Origin: Brienomyrus brachyistius
Taxonomy: Eukaryota > Chordata > Actinopteri > Osteoglossiformes > Mormyridae
Direction: 5' to 3'
Length of the DNA stretch: 64,000 nt
NCBI RefSeq assembly: GCF_023856365.1
Contig: NW_026042839.1
Location: forward strand, 24,888 to 88,887
Shown here: piece by piece, positions 25,144-38,116 of the stretch
Numbering within the stretch: the first letter of the stretch is position 1
How the letters are laid out: each line of letters starts with the position of its first letter
The notes under the pieces: generated by a model
The model's input: the letters and a program-made list of their open reading frames with translations, nothing else
Databases searched by the model: none
What the model was told of the DNA's origin: nothing
Translations under genes and position numbers: made by a program

Positions 25144-26414
25144 AACTGCTATCACAACTAGAGATTGATGAGGTACAACACGATTGCTACGACAAGGGGG
25201 AGCCAGGACGACAGGTCAGGGGGGAGATATCATCATCCCCACATTCCGAGATTATATACATACATATATTATATACATACATACATATATACATATACAT
25301 ATATATTAGTAGGCTGAATACAAGAGCAGCTGACCTGAGAAATAAGAAATAAGCTAAGCTGGAAACCTGGACCCTCCGAATGCGTGAAGTACCCTCAGAA
25401 GGTCTACTAGAAGATGTACGTAGAAGACTACTACAGATCAGCTGATCTACACCACAGCAACAGTGATCCTGGAGCCGGACCGTCTTTGAAGACTCCGTAA
25501 ATCTCCGTATAATAATATATATCTACGGGAACGAGAAAGGAGAAAGATAAAAATAATTTAATAATTTAATAATAAGAGAAAAATAGAATAGTTCTCGTCA
25601 TTAGTGAACGTGTGTATCGTGGACAGTAATCAATAGAGTGTTGTTATTATAACGTCTAAAAAGTCTGTCGATAAATCAATAAGAAAATAAATGAAGTCGT
25701 TTTCGCGAACAGGGGCCGGACCGACTGTAGGGGGCGTGGCCAGAGACAGCCTGCTGACCATATATTTTATATATTTATATTTATATTATATTTTATATAA
25801 TTTATATTATTTTATATTTCCTGTCTTAAAATGTAAGGGATACTGGAGCCTGGTTGCGGTGGTGGGATGGCTCACGGCGGGTGCCGGAAAATTTCCTTTA
25901 TTTTCAAATCCAAACCTTGACAGGTATGCTGCTGTTCCAAATCATGGGTGCATGTTACAAGTGCGGAACATATTTTAACTTAGTACTAACTTAGCATCAT
26001 ATTTGATCTGATTCGACTGAATATCCCAGGTTTCCATCTCTCATGCATCTGGTGTGACGGGAACGAGAAAGGAGAAAGCAGAGAACAAGAACAAGATTTG
26101 TAAATGGGACCCCCGGCATGAAAAATAGAATAGTTCTCGTCATTAGTGAACATGTGTCTCGTCATTGTGTATCATGGACAGTAAGAGGGGGTTGTTATTA
26201 TAACGTCTAAAAAGTCTGTCGATAAATCAATAAGAAAATAAATGTGATTTGAAAATAAAGGAAATTTTCCGGCACCCGCCGTGAGCCATCCCACCACCGC
26301 AACCAGGCTCCAGTATCCCTTACATTTTAAGACAGGAAATATAAAATAATATAAATTATATAAAATATAATATAAATATAAATATAAATATATAAAATAT
26401 ATAAAATATATTTT

Positions 26415-26488
26415 TGGCCACAACCGGGATTCGAACCCCGGTCTCCCGTGTGAAAGGCGGCGATCTTACCACTACACTATCCAGCAAC
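26415..26488 (-). tRNA. tRNA-Glu(UUC)-like sequence, minus strand, block 5
   Basis: No difference from 2193-2266 was seen. Confidence 0.5.
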
Positions 26489-26787
26489 TATATAATATAA
26501 GGGAGATTTACGGGAAAATACTAATACGGGAGGACGGCGGGAAAGAGAAGTAAAATACGGTAGTTTCCCGGCCAAAACGGGAGACTTGACAGCTATGGCT
26601 GTCTCTGGCCACGCCCCCTACAGTCGGTCCGGCCCCTGTTCGCGTGTTCGCGAAAACGACTTCATTTATTTTCTTATTGATTTATCGACAGACTTTTTAG
26701 ACGTTATAATAACAACACTCTATTGATCCCCCTCTTACTGTCCATGATACACAATGACGAGACATGGCCAGAGACAGCCTGCTGACC

Positions 26788-28808
26788 ATCAAAAGAAAAC
26801 AACTGGATGTGCATGTCAGGTATTGGGTGAATTATGAGAATGGCTCTCGAGTGCAGTCCTGGTTCTGGGATCACAGTACATGAGCCACTCCACCGCTGAA
26901 GACTTACTGGAGAAGTTTAAGGTAAGCCATTCAATAACATTTAAACTCATTAACGAACCCATGATTTTTAAATATCCATGGTTTATCTTTACATGTGTTT
27001 AAATGGGAGAACCATATTTATTGGTAAGCATATTTTAAAGATTTTATTGCTGCTTCATGGCTTTTGCTGCAAAAAAAATAGTTCATTGAGGAAATAGAAT
27101 GTTTAAGTGTTGTGTAGCAACATGTACAGCTGTTGTACAGGCAAAAACTCTGGCTCAGTCCAAAGGAGGTGGATATAGGAATGGCTGTCATCAAGGTGGG
27201 ACTTCTGTGAATTCACTGGTATCTTTACATACAAATGTATCAAACAATTGTGAAGTAAAAAATATGTGAATAACATGGAGTTTGAGCTGGTTTGATATGT
27301 ACAGCTGAGGTAGTGTTAACCTTGGGCTGAGTGTGCAGAAAGATTCTGGAAATTTGACAAACCATCTTTTTGTCAGAGACAGTCAGGAGCCAAAGGCAGT
27401 GGAAGTGACCTTGGTGTCCTTCAGATTAAAAAAAATTGCCAGATTGTGCTCTCAAAAATGTGCAAAAAGGCCTTGGATAAATGCCCTCTGAAGTACTCGA
27501 TTGTACATGAGATGACGTGCTTGGACCCAAACAAAATGCACACCAGCCAGATAACTGCCAGCAGAAAAGGAGAAATCTCATGCAGAAGTTTGCGCAGGAG
27601 AATCGGTTGGCAGGCAGGATATCTGCTGGTAAATCATAGGATAAGAATAGGATAGTTCAGAATATTATTTTTAAATTATGCTTTTCTTTTTTCACATCTA
27701 ACTGAATCAGGGACGGATTACAAACCGGGTTAGCGGGGCCGCTGCCCAGGGGCCCTTGGGGTGCAGGGGGCCCGTGGGCCCCAAGCCCAAAACAATTTGC
27801 AACGCTTATCAGCAATGTATTTTCGTTTGTCTATTTTAGAGGGCCTACATTCTTTGATCCTCTGCCTACAAGGTCCCCTGACCCTATAGGGAGGGTGTTT
27901 GGCTGCCAAGGGCCCTTGACTTGTGGTGGTTGTGGTGGTGGTGCAGGTGGTGGTGGTGGGGGGGGGCCTCGCGAACGTTTTACCCAGGGGCCCACACAAC
28001 CCATAATCCGTCCCTGAACTGAATAGTGTTAACACGTAGATTTTAGCAGTATTTAGAAGACCGACTCTTGGTGTTTGAAAAGAAGCATCAGCCCAGTTAT
28101 ATTTTCTTTGATGAGCCTAGAGATATCTCAAGATTAAATTAAAATGATTGCACATTTATGGTATCATAGGAAAATTGGGTTATAAATCACTTTCCTATTC
28201 TACATGTGATTCTGTGTATTGACATTGTTGATCTGCATCTAATCTACTGTAATTAATGTAATTACAGGTGATGCAATATCCCAGCAGTCTGATAATCACC
28301 TGCACAATGAGGCAAAAGGCTTGGATTTTATATCCTTCATTCCTTCAGCACCATCCAAAGTTGATGTCTTTTTACATCAAAAAGTTAGTGGGCCTTATCC
28401 TGACCTCTGGATGTTCTGCAAGAACTTGCTGCTGCTGTCCTATGGGCAAGCCGAAGTGGAACGAATAGAGGTGGAGACCTGCAACTTATCAGAGGAAACA
28501 GTTGTTGCACAGAGGCTTATATGCGACCATGTCAGAGTGTGTGGGGGAGCAACCAAAGCGCCTCTGACCAAAGGTGAAAGATGAGCGAAAAGCAAAAAAG
28601 AAAACTTGAGGAACTCAAGAGGAAGAGAGTCTCACTGGAAAGTGTATGTGAGAGTTTACAAAAGGATGCTGAGCACATGGCAGAGGAAGCAGAGAGTGCT
28701 GCTGGAACCAAAAGGGCAACATTACTTACCAAGTCCAATACTCTGAGCCGACGAGCGAAGGAGGAGAAAGAGCAGTTGGTGGTCTTAAATGCAGATACTG
28801 AAGAATAG
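26788..28808 (+). pseudogene. Transposase-like pseudogene, array copy 6
   Basis: Lesions as in copy 1. The third exon fragment starts at 28268 and the coiled-coil tail is 28581-28808. Confidence 0.65.
27708..28016. mobile_element. hAT MITE in core 6
   Basis: Same ends and target duplication as in core 1. Confidence 0.92.
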
Positions 28809-29918
28809 GCTACTGAACTGTGACTCCTAACACATCAAGAGTGAATCGGTGGAAACAAAAATATTTAGGTTCTTTGCATTTTTGGAGTATTTTACTTTCT
28901 GTGCCTGTTTGTACATTGTTCACAGCCATAATACTTTATAATTACAAGGTAGTTTTATGTTAGAGCTCTTGCTCCAATAAATATGTGCCTTGTAATTAAC
29001 TAAATTCTAGGCTATTCAGTTTTTTTTGCCCTCGTGATGGTCGTGGGTTGTGAAAAAAGCCTTCTTCTTAGGGGTACCGCTGGGGCCAGCCGGGCGTATG
29101 TCGTGGCTTCAGTGAGTACTTATGTTTGTCATGCTGCCTGTGTACTTTATAGCGGCACAACATATTTCTGCAAATTGCATGCGTCAAATTGTCTGTCTCT
29201 CTTAAAAAATATGAAGTGTCACCAAAATTTTAAACGGGGAATCAATCTCAATGAAAAATATTCGTCAAGTAACGTTTCTAAAATAATATAGACATACTAA
29301 TAATTATATATTAATAAATCGGATGAACGATGCATCCCAAATTGTATCCGCTGCGCACTTCTTAATCAGGGCAATCGCATCGTGGAGGTTTCTGCAGACG
29401 CCCAAAAAGACTTACTTAAGAAAACTGTTGCATGATAATTTGTACCATTTTCAAGGGTGGGGGGCGTGCAGTAGATGCCCCCTTTATTTTTGTGCTTCTG
29501 CCGTTCAAACCGAGCAGCACTGAGTTTGTCATGGCACCTGACGCCAAATCTACTGCTTAGCTGCTACAGACAGAACTATCTTCAAATCACCACTAGGGGG
29601 TGTCAATGCTGCAGCTTCGTTCTATGGTTGATCTTTTTCAAAGACAGTTTTTTTTCTCTCTCTCCACATAATCAACTTAACTGATTAGCGTGCTTTCATA
29701 GTAATGGTTTTTAATCCGTGTTAATCTTCTGAACAATGACTAGTAAAGGTTCTATGAGGTTGTCCTACTTACTATGGATTTTAAGTTTTTTATCAAGGTG
29801 TTAAAACGTACCACAGTTGCCAGTCCTGTGTTTTATGTCTAGCAATTTGTACAGTTTGCGTGTTCGCGAAAACGACTTCATTTATTTTATAATATATATA
29901 TATATATTATATTATATA

Positions 29919-29974
29919 GTTGCTGGATAGTGTAGTGGTAAGATCGCCGCCTTTCACACGGGAGACCGGGGTTC
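29919..29974 (+). pseudogene. Truncated tRNA-Glu-like sequence, block 6
   Basis: Third carrier of the B-box deletion. Confidence 0.85.
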
Positions 29975-31245
29975 AACTGCTATCACAACTAGAGATTGAT
30001 GAGGTACAACACGATTGCTACGACAAGGGGGAGCCAGGACGACAGGTCAGGGGGGAGATATCATCATCCCCACATTCCGAGATTATATACATACATATAT
30101 TATATACATACATACATATATACATATACATATATATTAGTAGGCTGAATACAAGAGCAGCTGACCTGAGAAATAAGAAATAAGCTAAGCTGGAAACCTG
30201 GACCCTCCGAATGCGTGAAGTACCCTCAGAAGGTCTACTAGAAGATGTACGTAGAAGACTACTACAGATCAGCTGATCTACACCACAGCAACAGTGATCC
30301 TGGAGCCGGACCGTCTTTGAAGACTCCGTAAATCTCCGTATAATAATATATATCTACGGGAACGAGAAAGGAGAAAGATAAAAATAATTTAATAATTTAA
30401 TAATAAGAGAAAAATAGAATAGTTCTCGTCATTAGTGAACGTGTGTATCGTGGACAGTAATCAATAGAGTGTTGTTATTATAACGTCTAAAAAGTCTGTC
30501 GATAAATCAATAAGAAAATAAATGAAGTCGTTTTCGCGAACAGGGGCCGGACCGACTGTAGGGGGCGTGGCCAGAGACAGCCTGCTGACCATATATTTTA
30601 TATATTTATATTTATATTATATTTTATATAATTTATATTATTTTATATTTCCTGTCTTAAAATGTAAGGGATACTGGAGCCTGGTTGCGGTGGTGGGATG
30701 GCTCACGGCGGGTGCCGGAAAATTTCCTTTATTTTCAAATCCAAACCTTGACAGGTATGCTGCTGTTCCAAATCATGGGTGCATGTTACAAGTGCGGAAC
30801 ATATTTTAACTTAGTACTAACTTAGCATCATATTTGATCTGATTCGACTGAATATCCCAGGTTTCCATCTCTCATGCATCTGGTGTGACGGGAACGAGAA
30901 AGGAGAAAGCAGAGAACAAGAACAAGATTTGTAAATGGGACCCCCGGCATGAAAAATAGAATAGTTCTCGTCATTAGTGAACATGTGTCTCGTCATTGTG
31001 TATCATGGACAGTAAGAGGGGGTTGTTATTATAACGTCTAAAAAGTCTGTCGATAAATCAATAAGAAAATAAATGTGATTTGAAAATAAAGGAAATTTTC
31101 CGGCACCCGCCGTGAGCCATCCCACCACCGCAACCAGGCTCCAGTATCCCTTACATTTTAAGACAGGAAATATAAAATAATATAAATTATATAAAATATA
31201 ATATAAATATAAATATAAATATATAAAATATATAAAATATATTTT

Positions 31246-31319
31246 TGGCCACAACCGGGATTCGAACCCCGGTCTCCCGTGTGAAAGGCGGCGATCTTAC
31301 CACTACACTATCCAGCAAC
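31246..31319 (-). tRNA. tRNA-Glu(UUC)-like sequence, minus strand, block 6
   Basis: Last of the seven minus-strand copies, all of which look the same. Confidence 0.5.
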
Positions 31320-31618
31320 TATATAATATAAGGGAGATTTACGGGAAAATACTAATACGGGAGGACGGCGGGAAAGAGAAGTAAAATACGGTAGTTTCCC
31401 GGCCAAAACGGGAGACTTGACAGCTATGGCTGTCTCTGGCCACGCCCCCTACAGTCGGTCCGGCCCCTGTTCGCGTGTTCGCGAAAACGACTTCATTTAT
31501 TTTCTTATTGATTTATCGACAGACTTTTTAGACGTTATAATAACAACACTCTATTGATCCCCCTCTTACTGTCCATGATACACAATGACGAGACATGGCC
31601 AGAGACAGCCTGCTGACC

Positions 31619-33639
31619 ATCAAAAGAAAACAACTGGATGTGCATGTCAGGTATTGGGTGAATTATGAGAATGGCTCTCGAGTGCAGTCCTGGTTCTGGG
31701 ATCACAGTACATGAGCCACTCCACCGCTGAAGACTTACTGGAGAAGTTTAAGGTAAGCCATTCAATAACATTTAAACTCATTAACGAACCCATGATTTTT
31801 AAATATCCATGGTTTATCTTTACATGTGTTTAAATGGGAGAACCATATTTATTGGTAAGCATATTTTAAAGATTTTATTGCTGCTTCATGGCTTTTGCTG
31901 CAAAAAAAATAGTTCATTGAGGAAATAGAATGTTTAAGTGTTGTGTAGCAACATGTACAGCTGTTGTACAGGCAAAAACTCTGGCTCAGTCCAAAGGAGG
32001 TGGATATAGGAATGGCTGTCATCAAGGTGGGACTTCTGTGAATTCACTGGTATCTTTACATACAAATGTATCAAACAATTGTGAAGTAAAAAATATGTGA
32101 ATAACATGGAGTTTGAGCTGGTTTGATATGTACAGCTGAGGTAGTGTTAACCTTGGGCTGAGTGTGCAGAAAGATTCTGGAAATTTGACAAACCATCTTT
32201 TTGTCAGAGACAGTCAGGAGCCAAAGGCAGTGGAAGTGACCTTGGTGTCCTTCAGATTAAAAAAAATTGCCAGATTGTGCTCTCAAAAATGTGCAAAAAG
32301 GCCTTGGATAAATGCCCTCTGAAGTACTCGATTGTACATGAGATGACGTGCTTGGACCCAAACAAAATGCACACCAGCCAGATAACTGCCAGCAGAAAAG
32401 GAGAAATCTCATGCAGAAGTTTGCGCAGGAGAATCGGTTGGCAGGCAGGATATCTGCTGGTAAATCATAGGATAAGAATAGGATAGTTCAGAATATTATT
32501 TTTAAATTATGCTTTTCTTTTTTCACATCTAACTGAATCAGGGACGGATTACAAACCGGGTTAGCGGGGCCGCTGCCCAGGGGCCCTTGGGGTGCAGGGG
32601 GCCCGTGGGCCCCAAGCCCAAAACAATTTGCAACGCTTATCAGCAATGTATTTTCGTTTGTCTATTTTAGAGGGCCTACATTCTTTGATCCTCTGCCTAC
32701 AAGGTCCCCTGACCCTATAGGGAGGGTGTTTGGCTGCCAAGGGCCCTTGACTTGTGGTGGTTGTGGTGGTGGTGCAGGTGGTGGTGGTGGGGGGGGGCCT
32801 CGCGAACGTTTTACCCAGGGGCCCACACAACCCATAATCCGTCCCTGAACTGAATAGTGTTAACACGTAGATTTTAGCAGTATTTAGAAGACCGACTCTT
32901 GGTGTTTGAAAAGAAGCATCAGCCCAGTTATATTTTCTTTGATGAGCCTAGAGATATCTCAAGATTAAATTAAAATGATTGCACATTTATGGTATCATAG
33001 GAAAATTGGGTTATAAATCACTTTCCTATTCTACATGTGATTCTGTGTATTGACATTGTTGATCTGCATCTAATCTACTGTAATTAATGTAATTACAGGT
33101 GATGCAATATCCCAGCAGTCTGATAATCACCTGCACAATGAGGCAAAAGGCTTGGATTTTATATCCTTCATTCCTTCAGCACCATCCAAAGTTGATGTCT
33201 TTTTACATCAAAAAGTTAGTGGGCCTTATCCTGACCTCTGGATGTTCTGCAAGAACTTGCTGCTGCTGTCCTATGGGCAAGCCGAAGTGGAACGAATAGA
33301 GGTGGAGACCTGCAACTTATCAGAGGAAACAGTTGTTGCACAGAGGCTTATATGCGACCATGTCAGAGTGTGTGGGGGAGCAACCAAAGCGCCTCTGACC
33401 AAAGGTGAAAGATGAGCGAAAAGCAAAAAAGAAAACTTGAGGAACTCAAGAGGAAGAGAGTCTCACTGGAAAGTGTATGTGAGAGTTTACAAAAGGATGC
33501 TGAGCACATGGCAGAGGAAGCAGAGAGTGCTGCTGGAACCAAAAGGGCAACATTACTTACCAAGTCCAATACTCTGAGCCGACGAGCGAAGGAGGAGAAA
33601 GAGCAGTTGGTGGTCTTAAATGCAGATACTGAAGAATAG
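31619..33639 (+). pseudogene. Transposase-like pseudogene, array copy 7
   Basis: Lesions as in copy 1. This copy alone is followed by single-copy DNA instead of a junction block. Confidence 0.65.
32539..32847. mobile_element. hAT MITE in core 7
   Basis: Same ends and target duplication as in core 1. Confidence 0.92.
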
Positions 33640-34688
33640 GCTACTGAACTGTGACTCCTAACACATCAAGAGTGAATCGGTGGAAACAAAAATATTTAGG
33701 TTCTTTGCATTTTTGGAGTATTTTACTTTCTGTGCCTGTTTGTACATTGTTCACAGCCATAATACTTTATAATTACAAGGTAGTTTTATGTTAGAGCTCT
33801 TGCTCCAATAAATATGTGCCTTGTAATTAACTAAATTCTAGGCTATTCAGTTTTTTTTGCCCTCGTGATGGTCGTGGGTTGTGAAAAAAGCCTTCTTCTT
33901 AGGGGTACCGCTGGGGCCAGCCGGGCGTATGTCGTGGCTTCAGTGAGTACTTATGTTTGTCATGCTGCCTGTGTACTTTATAGCGGCACAACATATTTCT
34001 GCAAATTGCATGCGTCAAATTGTCTGTCTCTCTTAAAAAATATGAAGTGTCACCAAAATTTTAAACGGGGAATCAATCTCAATGAAAAATATTCGTCAAG
34101 TAACGTTTCTAAAATAATATAGACATACTAATAATTATATATTAATAAATCGGATGAACGATGCATCCCAAATTGTATCCGCTGCGCACTTCTTAATCAG
34201 GGCAATCGCATCGTGGAGGTTTCTGCAGACGCCCAAAAAGACTTACTTAAGAAAACTGTTGCATGATAATTTGTACCATTTTCAAGGGTGGGGGGCGTGC
34301 AGTAGATGCCCCCTTTATTTTTGTGCTTCTGCCGTTCAAACCGAGCAGCACTGAGTTTGTCATGGCACCTGACGCCAAATCTACTGCTTAGCTGCTACAG
34401 ACAGAACTATCTTCAAATCACCACTAGGGGGTGTCAATGCTGCAGCTTCGTTCTATGGTTGATCTTTTTCAAAGACAGTTTTTTTTCTCTCTCTCCACAT
34501 AATCAACTTAACTGATTAGCGTGCTTTCATAGTAATGGTTTTTAATCCGTGTTAATCTTCTGAACAATGACTAGTAAAGGTTCTATGAGGTTGTCCTACT
34601 TACTATGGATTTTAAGTTTTTTATCAAGGTGTTAAAACGTACCACAGTTGCCAGTCCTGTGTTTTATGTCTAGCAATTTGTACAGTTT

Positions 34689-35187
34689 CTTCAGTATAAA
34701 CACATGCCATGATCTGTGAGAATCTCCTCCAGAACTCTGCATTTCCTCAAGATCTTTTTGTAATATTGCATCATGGCACTGCTCAGAACAACACAGATGG
34801 TGCATAACAACACAAGGGAGTACAAGACAACATGGTGCAGAAACAGTGCGATACAAAGCAGGACAAAACTGGATGATACGTGGTCAGTGGTGGATAAAGT
34901 GCAGTAACAGCTGTACAGTGCAGCTGCCGTGGAAATGACTGTTACAGGGGATGCAAAAGCTGCAGGTTTGAATTGTTTGGCGAATGAAGCTGTTCATGAA
35001 TCTGCTAGTCAGTGTTTGTGGATGGTGGTCAGAGTCCTGGATTATAGACTGAACCTTGTTACTGTGGCAGTTAAAGTACAGCTGGTCAATGGAGGGCAGT
35101 TCAGTGCGAATGATGTTCTTAACAGACTTCGCAATGTACTGCCTTCCTGTCATGTGGCTCCACCATACCATAGTACTACTGTAAGAA
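34689..35187 (-). pseudogene. Right flank of array; possible LINE 3' scrap on minus
   Basis: A minus-strand open frame (34884-35207, 107 codons) includes RQYIAKSVKNIIRTELPSID and the later stretch TSRFMNSFIRQTI. It weakly resembles the C-terminal tail of fish non-LTR retrotransposon proteins, where a basic segment is followed by an R-F-x-N-S-F motif. There is no reverse transcriptase core. A plus-strand frame of 131 codons in the same place has no recognisable features. Confidence 0.3.
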
Positions 35188-35290
35188 CTAGGGATGTAAC
35201 GATACATTCAACTCACCATTTGATACGATTCACGATTCTGAGTTCACGATACAATTTTCTCATTTTTTGCAGAATGAGCTGCAGACAAAT
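35188..35290 (+). mobile_element. hAT-type terminal fragment
   Basis: It starts with CTAGGGATGTAACGATAC and continues with TGATACGATTCACGATTC, as seen at the ends of many vertebrate hAT non-autonomous elements. No matching far end was found. Confidence 0.45.
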
Positions 35291-35653
35291 ATATTCAAAA
35301 ATATTCTTATATTTATCTTTCTGAACTGTTGACACTGTTGTGAACAGTGCAACTGAATTTGAATAAAATACTGTTGAAAAAAATCCCAAATCAAAATAAG
35401 TAAATAAAAAAAAATAAATCAAATAAATAAGCTAAGGTTTGCATGTGCAGGTTTTTAGCGTGCTTTGCCCTTTTAATAATCTTCACTCAGCTCACGGTGG
35501 TGCCAGTGGACCTGTTTGTGTATGTTATCAGTCTATTACAATGTTTGCATGCAGTTTATGTCTTGTCTGTGCTTTTCTCGCTGTTTCCTCCTCGTTTGTG
35601 ATTACCGGAAAGCTAATATGCTGCCACACCGCCAATTGAAGATCGGGCGGTGC

Positions 35654-35949
35654 GTCCATCCATCCATTTTCTGAAACCACTTAATCCCAACTGGGATCGC
35701 GGGGGAGACCGGAGCCTATCCCGGGAACAAGGGGCGCAGACAGGAACCAAGCCCAGGCAGTCACCTACACACCGCAGGTCGCACACACTCACACAACTAC
35801 AGGGCCAATTTAGACTCACCAGTCAACCTATCCTGCATGCTTTTGGACTGTGGGAGGAACCTGGAGTCCCCGGCGAAAACGGGGAGAGCATGCGAACTCC
35901 ACACAGAAAGGGCCCTGGACCGAAGCCAGCACTAACCACTGTGCCGTCC
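35654..35949 (-). repeat. Diverged SINE-like repeat, minus
   Basis: It has a CCATCCATCC end, CCGGAGCCTATCCCGGGAAC, TTTTGGACTGTGGGAGGAAC and CACTAACCACTGTGCC in inverse order relative to 36530-36884. It is the most diverged member here, so an old insertion. Confidence 0.75.
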
Positions 35950-36517
35950 TCAGTTTCAAATTCATTCATCATCTCGCGTTCGCTCAAAACCAAAAACTGA
36001 CGTACGATGTCGACGTGATACGTAGTGACATCTGACGTCAAACTCACATTGTGAAATCAAATGTAATATTACACCAGTTTTTCTGTTAAAGTACTGTGAA
36101 GTACTCCTACAATAGTGATTCATTTTCCACATCAGCCGGTTTAAATCTTCATGCATTTGCACCGATTTTTAACTGATTTGTGATTCATCATTACATGCCA
36201 GGGCCAGCAGCTCTGCATGGCTCGACCCTCATAAACATTCTCCACACATGCTGTTCAGGCAGTGGCCACAGAAATTCCCCCAGTGAACTTTATGCTTTCT
36301 GTCGGAGAGTATGCTGTGTTCTGGCCTTAAACCCTGCATACTACTTTGCAGACTTTGATCCTCTTAACAACAATTGGCATTTCTGGTGGCTGAATATCCA
36401 TCCATCCGTCATCCAACTGCATGCTTAAAAGCTGTGAATAATAGTAATAATTCTTAAAATTGCAACTATCTAGAATTTCAGCCTAGTTACTCAGCTAAAT
36501 TACTATTTAAACCTAGA
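35950..36517. other. No gene recognised
   Basis: Only short open frames without recognisable features. No repeat ends were identified. Confidence 0.4.
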
Positions 36518-36529
36518 ATAATTTCTATA

Positions 36530-36884
36530 AGGGGCGGCATGGTGGTGCAGTGGTTAGCACTGTCGCCTCACACCTCTGGGACCCGGGTTCGTGTCTCCGC
36601 CTGGGTCACATGTGTGTGGAGTTTGCATGTTCTCCCCATGTCGTTGTGGGGTTTCCTCTGGGTACTCCGGTTTCCCCCCACAGTCCAAAAACATGCTGGG
36701 GCTAATTGGAGTTGCTGAATTGCCCGTAGGTGTGTGTGTGTGAGTGGATGGTGTGTGAGTGTGCCCTGCGATGGGCTGGCCCCCCATCCTGGGTTGTTCC
36801 CTGCCTCGTGCCCATTGATTCTGGGATAGGCTCCGGACCCCCCGCGACCCAATAGGATAAGCGGTTTGGAAAATGGATGGATGG
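36530..36884 (+). repeat. Full-length SINE-like repeat with target duplication
   Basis: The head GGCGGCATGGTGGTGCAGTG plus GACCCGGGTTCG resembles tRNA-type Pol III boxes. The tail is ATGGATGGAT. A 12-bp target duplication ATAATTTCTATA lies at 36518-36529 and 36885-36896, the mark of LINE-driven insertion. It is the best reference for the other copies in this window. Confidence 0.85.
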
Positions 36885-36896
36885 ATAATTTCTATA

Positions 36897-38116
36897 TGTG
36901 TGATAGAATCAAAAAATATTTTGTTTTACATATAAATCTTCACAAGGTGTATTACACATGGTATTCCCCAGACACCGCCACCCCAACAGATGCTTTGTTT
37001 GTTAAGACAATAGCTCAGAAAGTGGTTGATCGATCTTTTGCAGCTTTTACCAAGGTTTGTACAAGCCAAAATTAAATTTTGAAACGGATCCCTGCCACAC
37101 CCTGCCCTCCTGAACCTCCCGTTTCCTCCCTAGTGTGGTATAACGTGCCATGCCTGTTCCGCGTTTGTTTTACCTCTCCTTCCTGCCCTTGTGTTACTCA
37201 TTTCAGGTGCCTCTAGTTTGCTCCCTGCTTAGCCTTGTATAAATGTGCTTCTCAGTCCTGCCTTTAATGTTGCTGCTGCTGTTTGCCTGTGTGTTCTTCC
37301 CTGCTTATGATTCCCCCGTGATCCAGTTGTGATCCAGTTGTCTTCATATCATGTATTCACATTCCTCAGCTGAGAGTGAACAAAGTTCTGTGGAAAGTAT
37401 CTGACTACAGATAGACTTTCACCCAGTTCTCTGCGGGAGCTCTGATTACAGAGTGACTCCCCGACTACTTCTGAAGCCCTTCCTTAAGTATCCAGACCAG
37501 GTGATGGCATGTTTCTGAAGACTGACTAATTTCGGTCAATGGTTAATTTTAGGGGCATTGCTGACCTTGGTTCTCAAGTCCCCAGCCAATCAGATCACTT
37601 TAGGGGGTGGTTGTAATTCCCTTGTTCTACCATGAGAGAATCTCTCTCAGTTTGGTGGGTTGAGCCGAAGTTTCTGTATTTCTCTTAGGAAAAGCTATAC
37701 TGCCTTAAATCTGAGAGTATAATACTCCTCGTCTCATGCCTATTCAAACGAGACCAAACATGCGTGTATTTGTCCCTAACATCTATGTGTGCTGAGTTAT
37801 CCTGTTTATAGTGGAAAAGGTGTCTGTGTCTGGAGGCTGACAGCTGTTGTTGCTGTGGATTGATTGTGGAACTCTGGTCACTCCGGGGGTGAAAGGTCTT
37901 GCTTTTTCTGTGCTGCTCCAGTTATTCCTATCCAGTCTCTCAGGAGCCGGCAGGCCTTTGCCTTCCTTAAAAGGGGTGGTTTGACGAGTTGAGTCCAGTC
38001 TTGCCTGGGCCAGCGGAGCTCTGAAATAGACTGATGCAGGCTGATCAGAGTTGGGGCCTGCAGGACCTATAAGTTTTATGTCCTTACAGAATGTAAGTGG
38101 CATCATACTAAACTAG
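36897..38116. other. No gene recognised
   Basis: Pyrimidine-rich DNA at 37080-37330 and a 107-codon minus-strand frame (37783-38106) with no recognisable domain. I see no firm repeat boundary. Confidence 0.4.

Larger units (their letters stand above)
25027..26787. repeat. Array junction block 5 (1,761 bp)
   Basis: Cut tRNA-like copy at the left as in block 4, but the middle is of the AATTTAATAATTTAAT type found in blocks 1 and 2. It appears the same as block 6. Confidence 0.9.
29858..31618. repeat. Array junction block 6 (1,761 bp)
   Basis: Same length and same variant features as block 5, so the last two periods are both 4,831 bp. Confidence 0.9.
2566..34688 (+). repeat. Tandem array: seven 3,070-bp cores and six ~1.76-1.80-kb junction blocks
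   Basis: Equivalent points recur at 3224, 8056, 12905, 17774, 22615, 27446 and 32277, giving periods of 4832, 4849, 4869, 4841, 4831 and 4831 bp. All cores have the same length and the only base difference I found is C to A at 23017 in core 5. All length variation is in the junction blocks. The last core stops at 34688, where the sequence changes from GTACAGTTTGCGTG to GTACAGTTTCTTCAG. It behaves as a macrosatellite built from a dead transposase-like gene. The near-identity points to very recent expansion, continuing homogenisation, or assembly error. Confidence 0.95.

Noticed and set aside
2566..34688. Array considered as a CRISPR, rDNA or 5S array
   Set aside because: Units are 4.8 kb, contain transposon and pseudogene sequence and lack rRNA motifs. 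The host is a fish.
34929..35324. 131-codon plus-strand frame beside the array
   Set aside because: No domain or composition support, and it runs into a hAT end. A LINE scrap on the minus strand is a better, though weak, explanation.
36533..36600. Functional tRNA gene in the SINE head
   Set aside because: A and B box-like words are present, but no cloverleaf with paired acceptor ends can be drawn, and the sequence is a high-copy repeat head.
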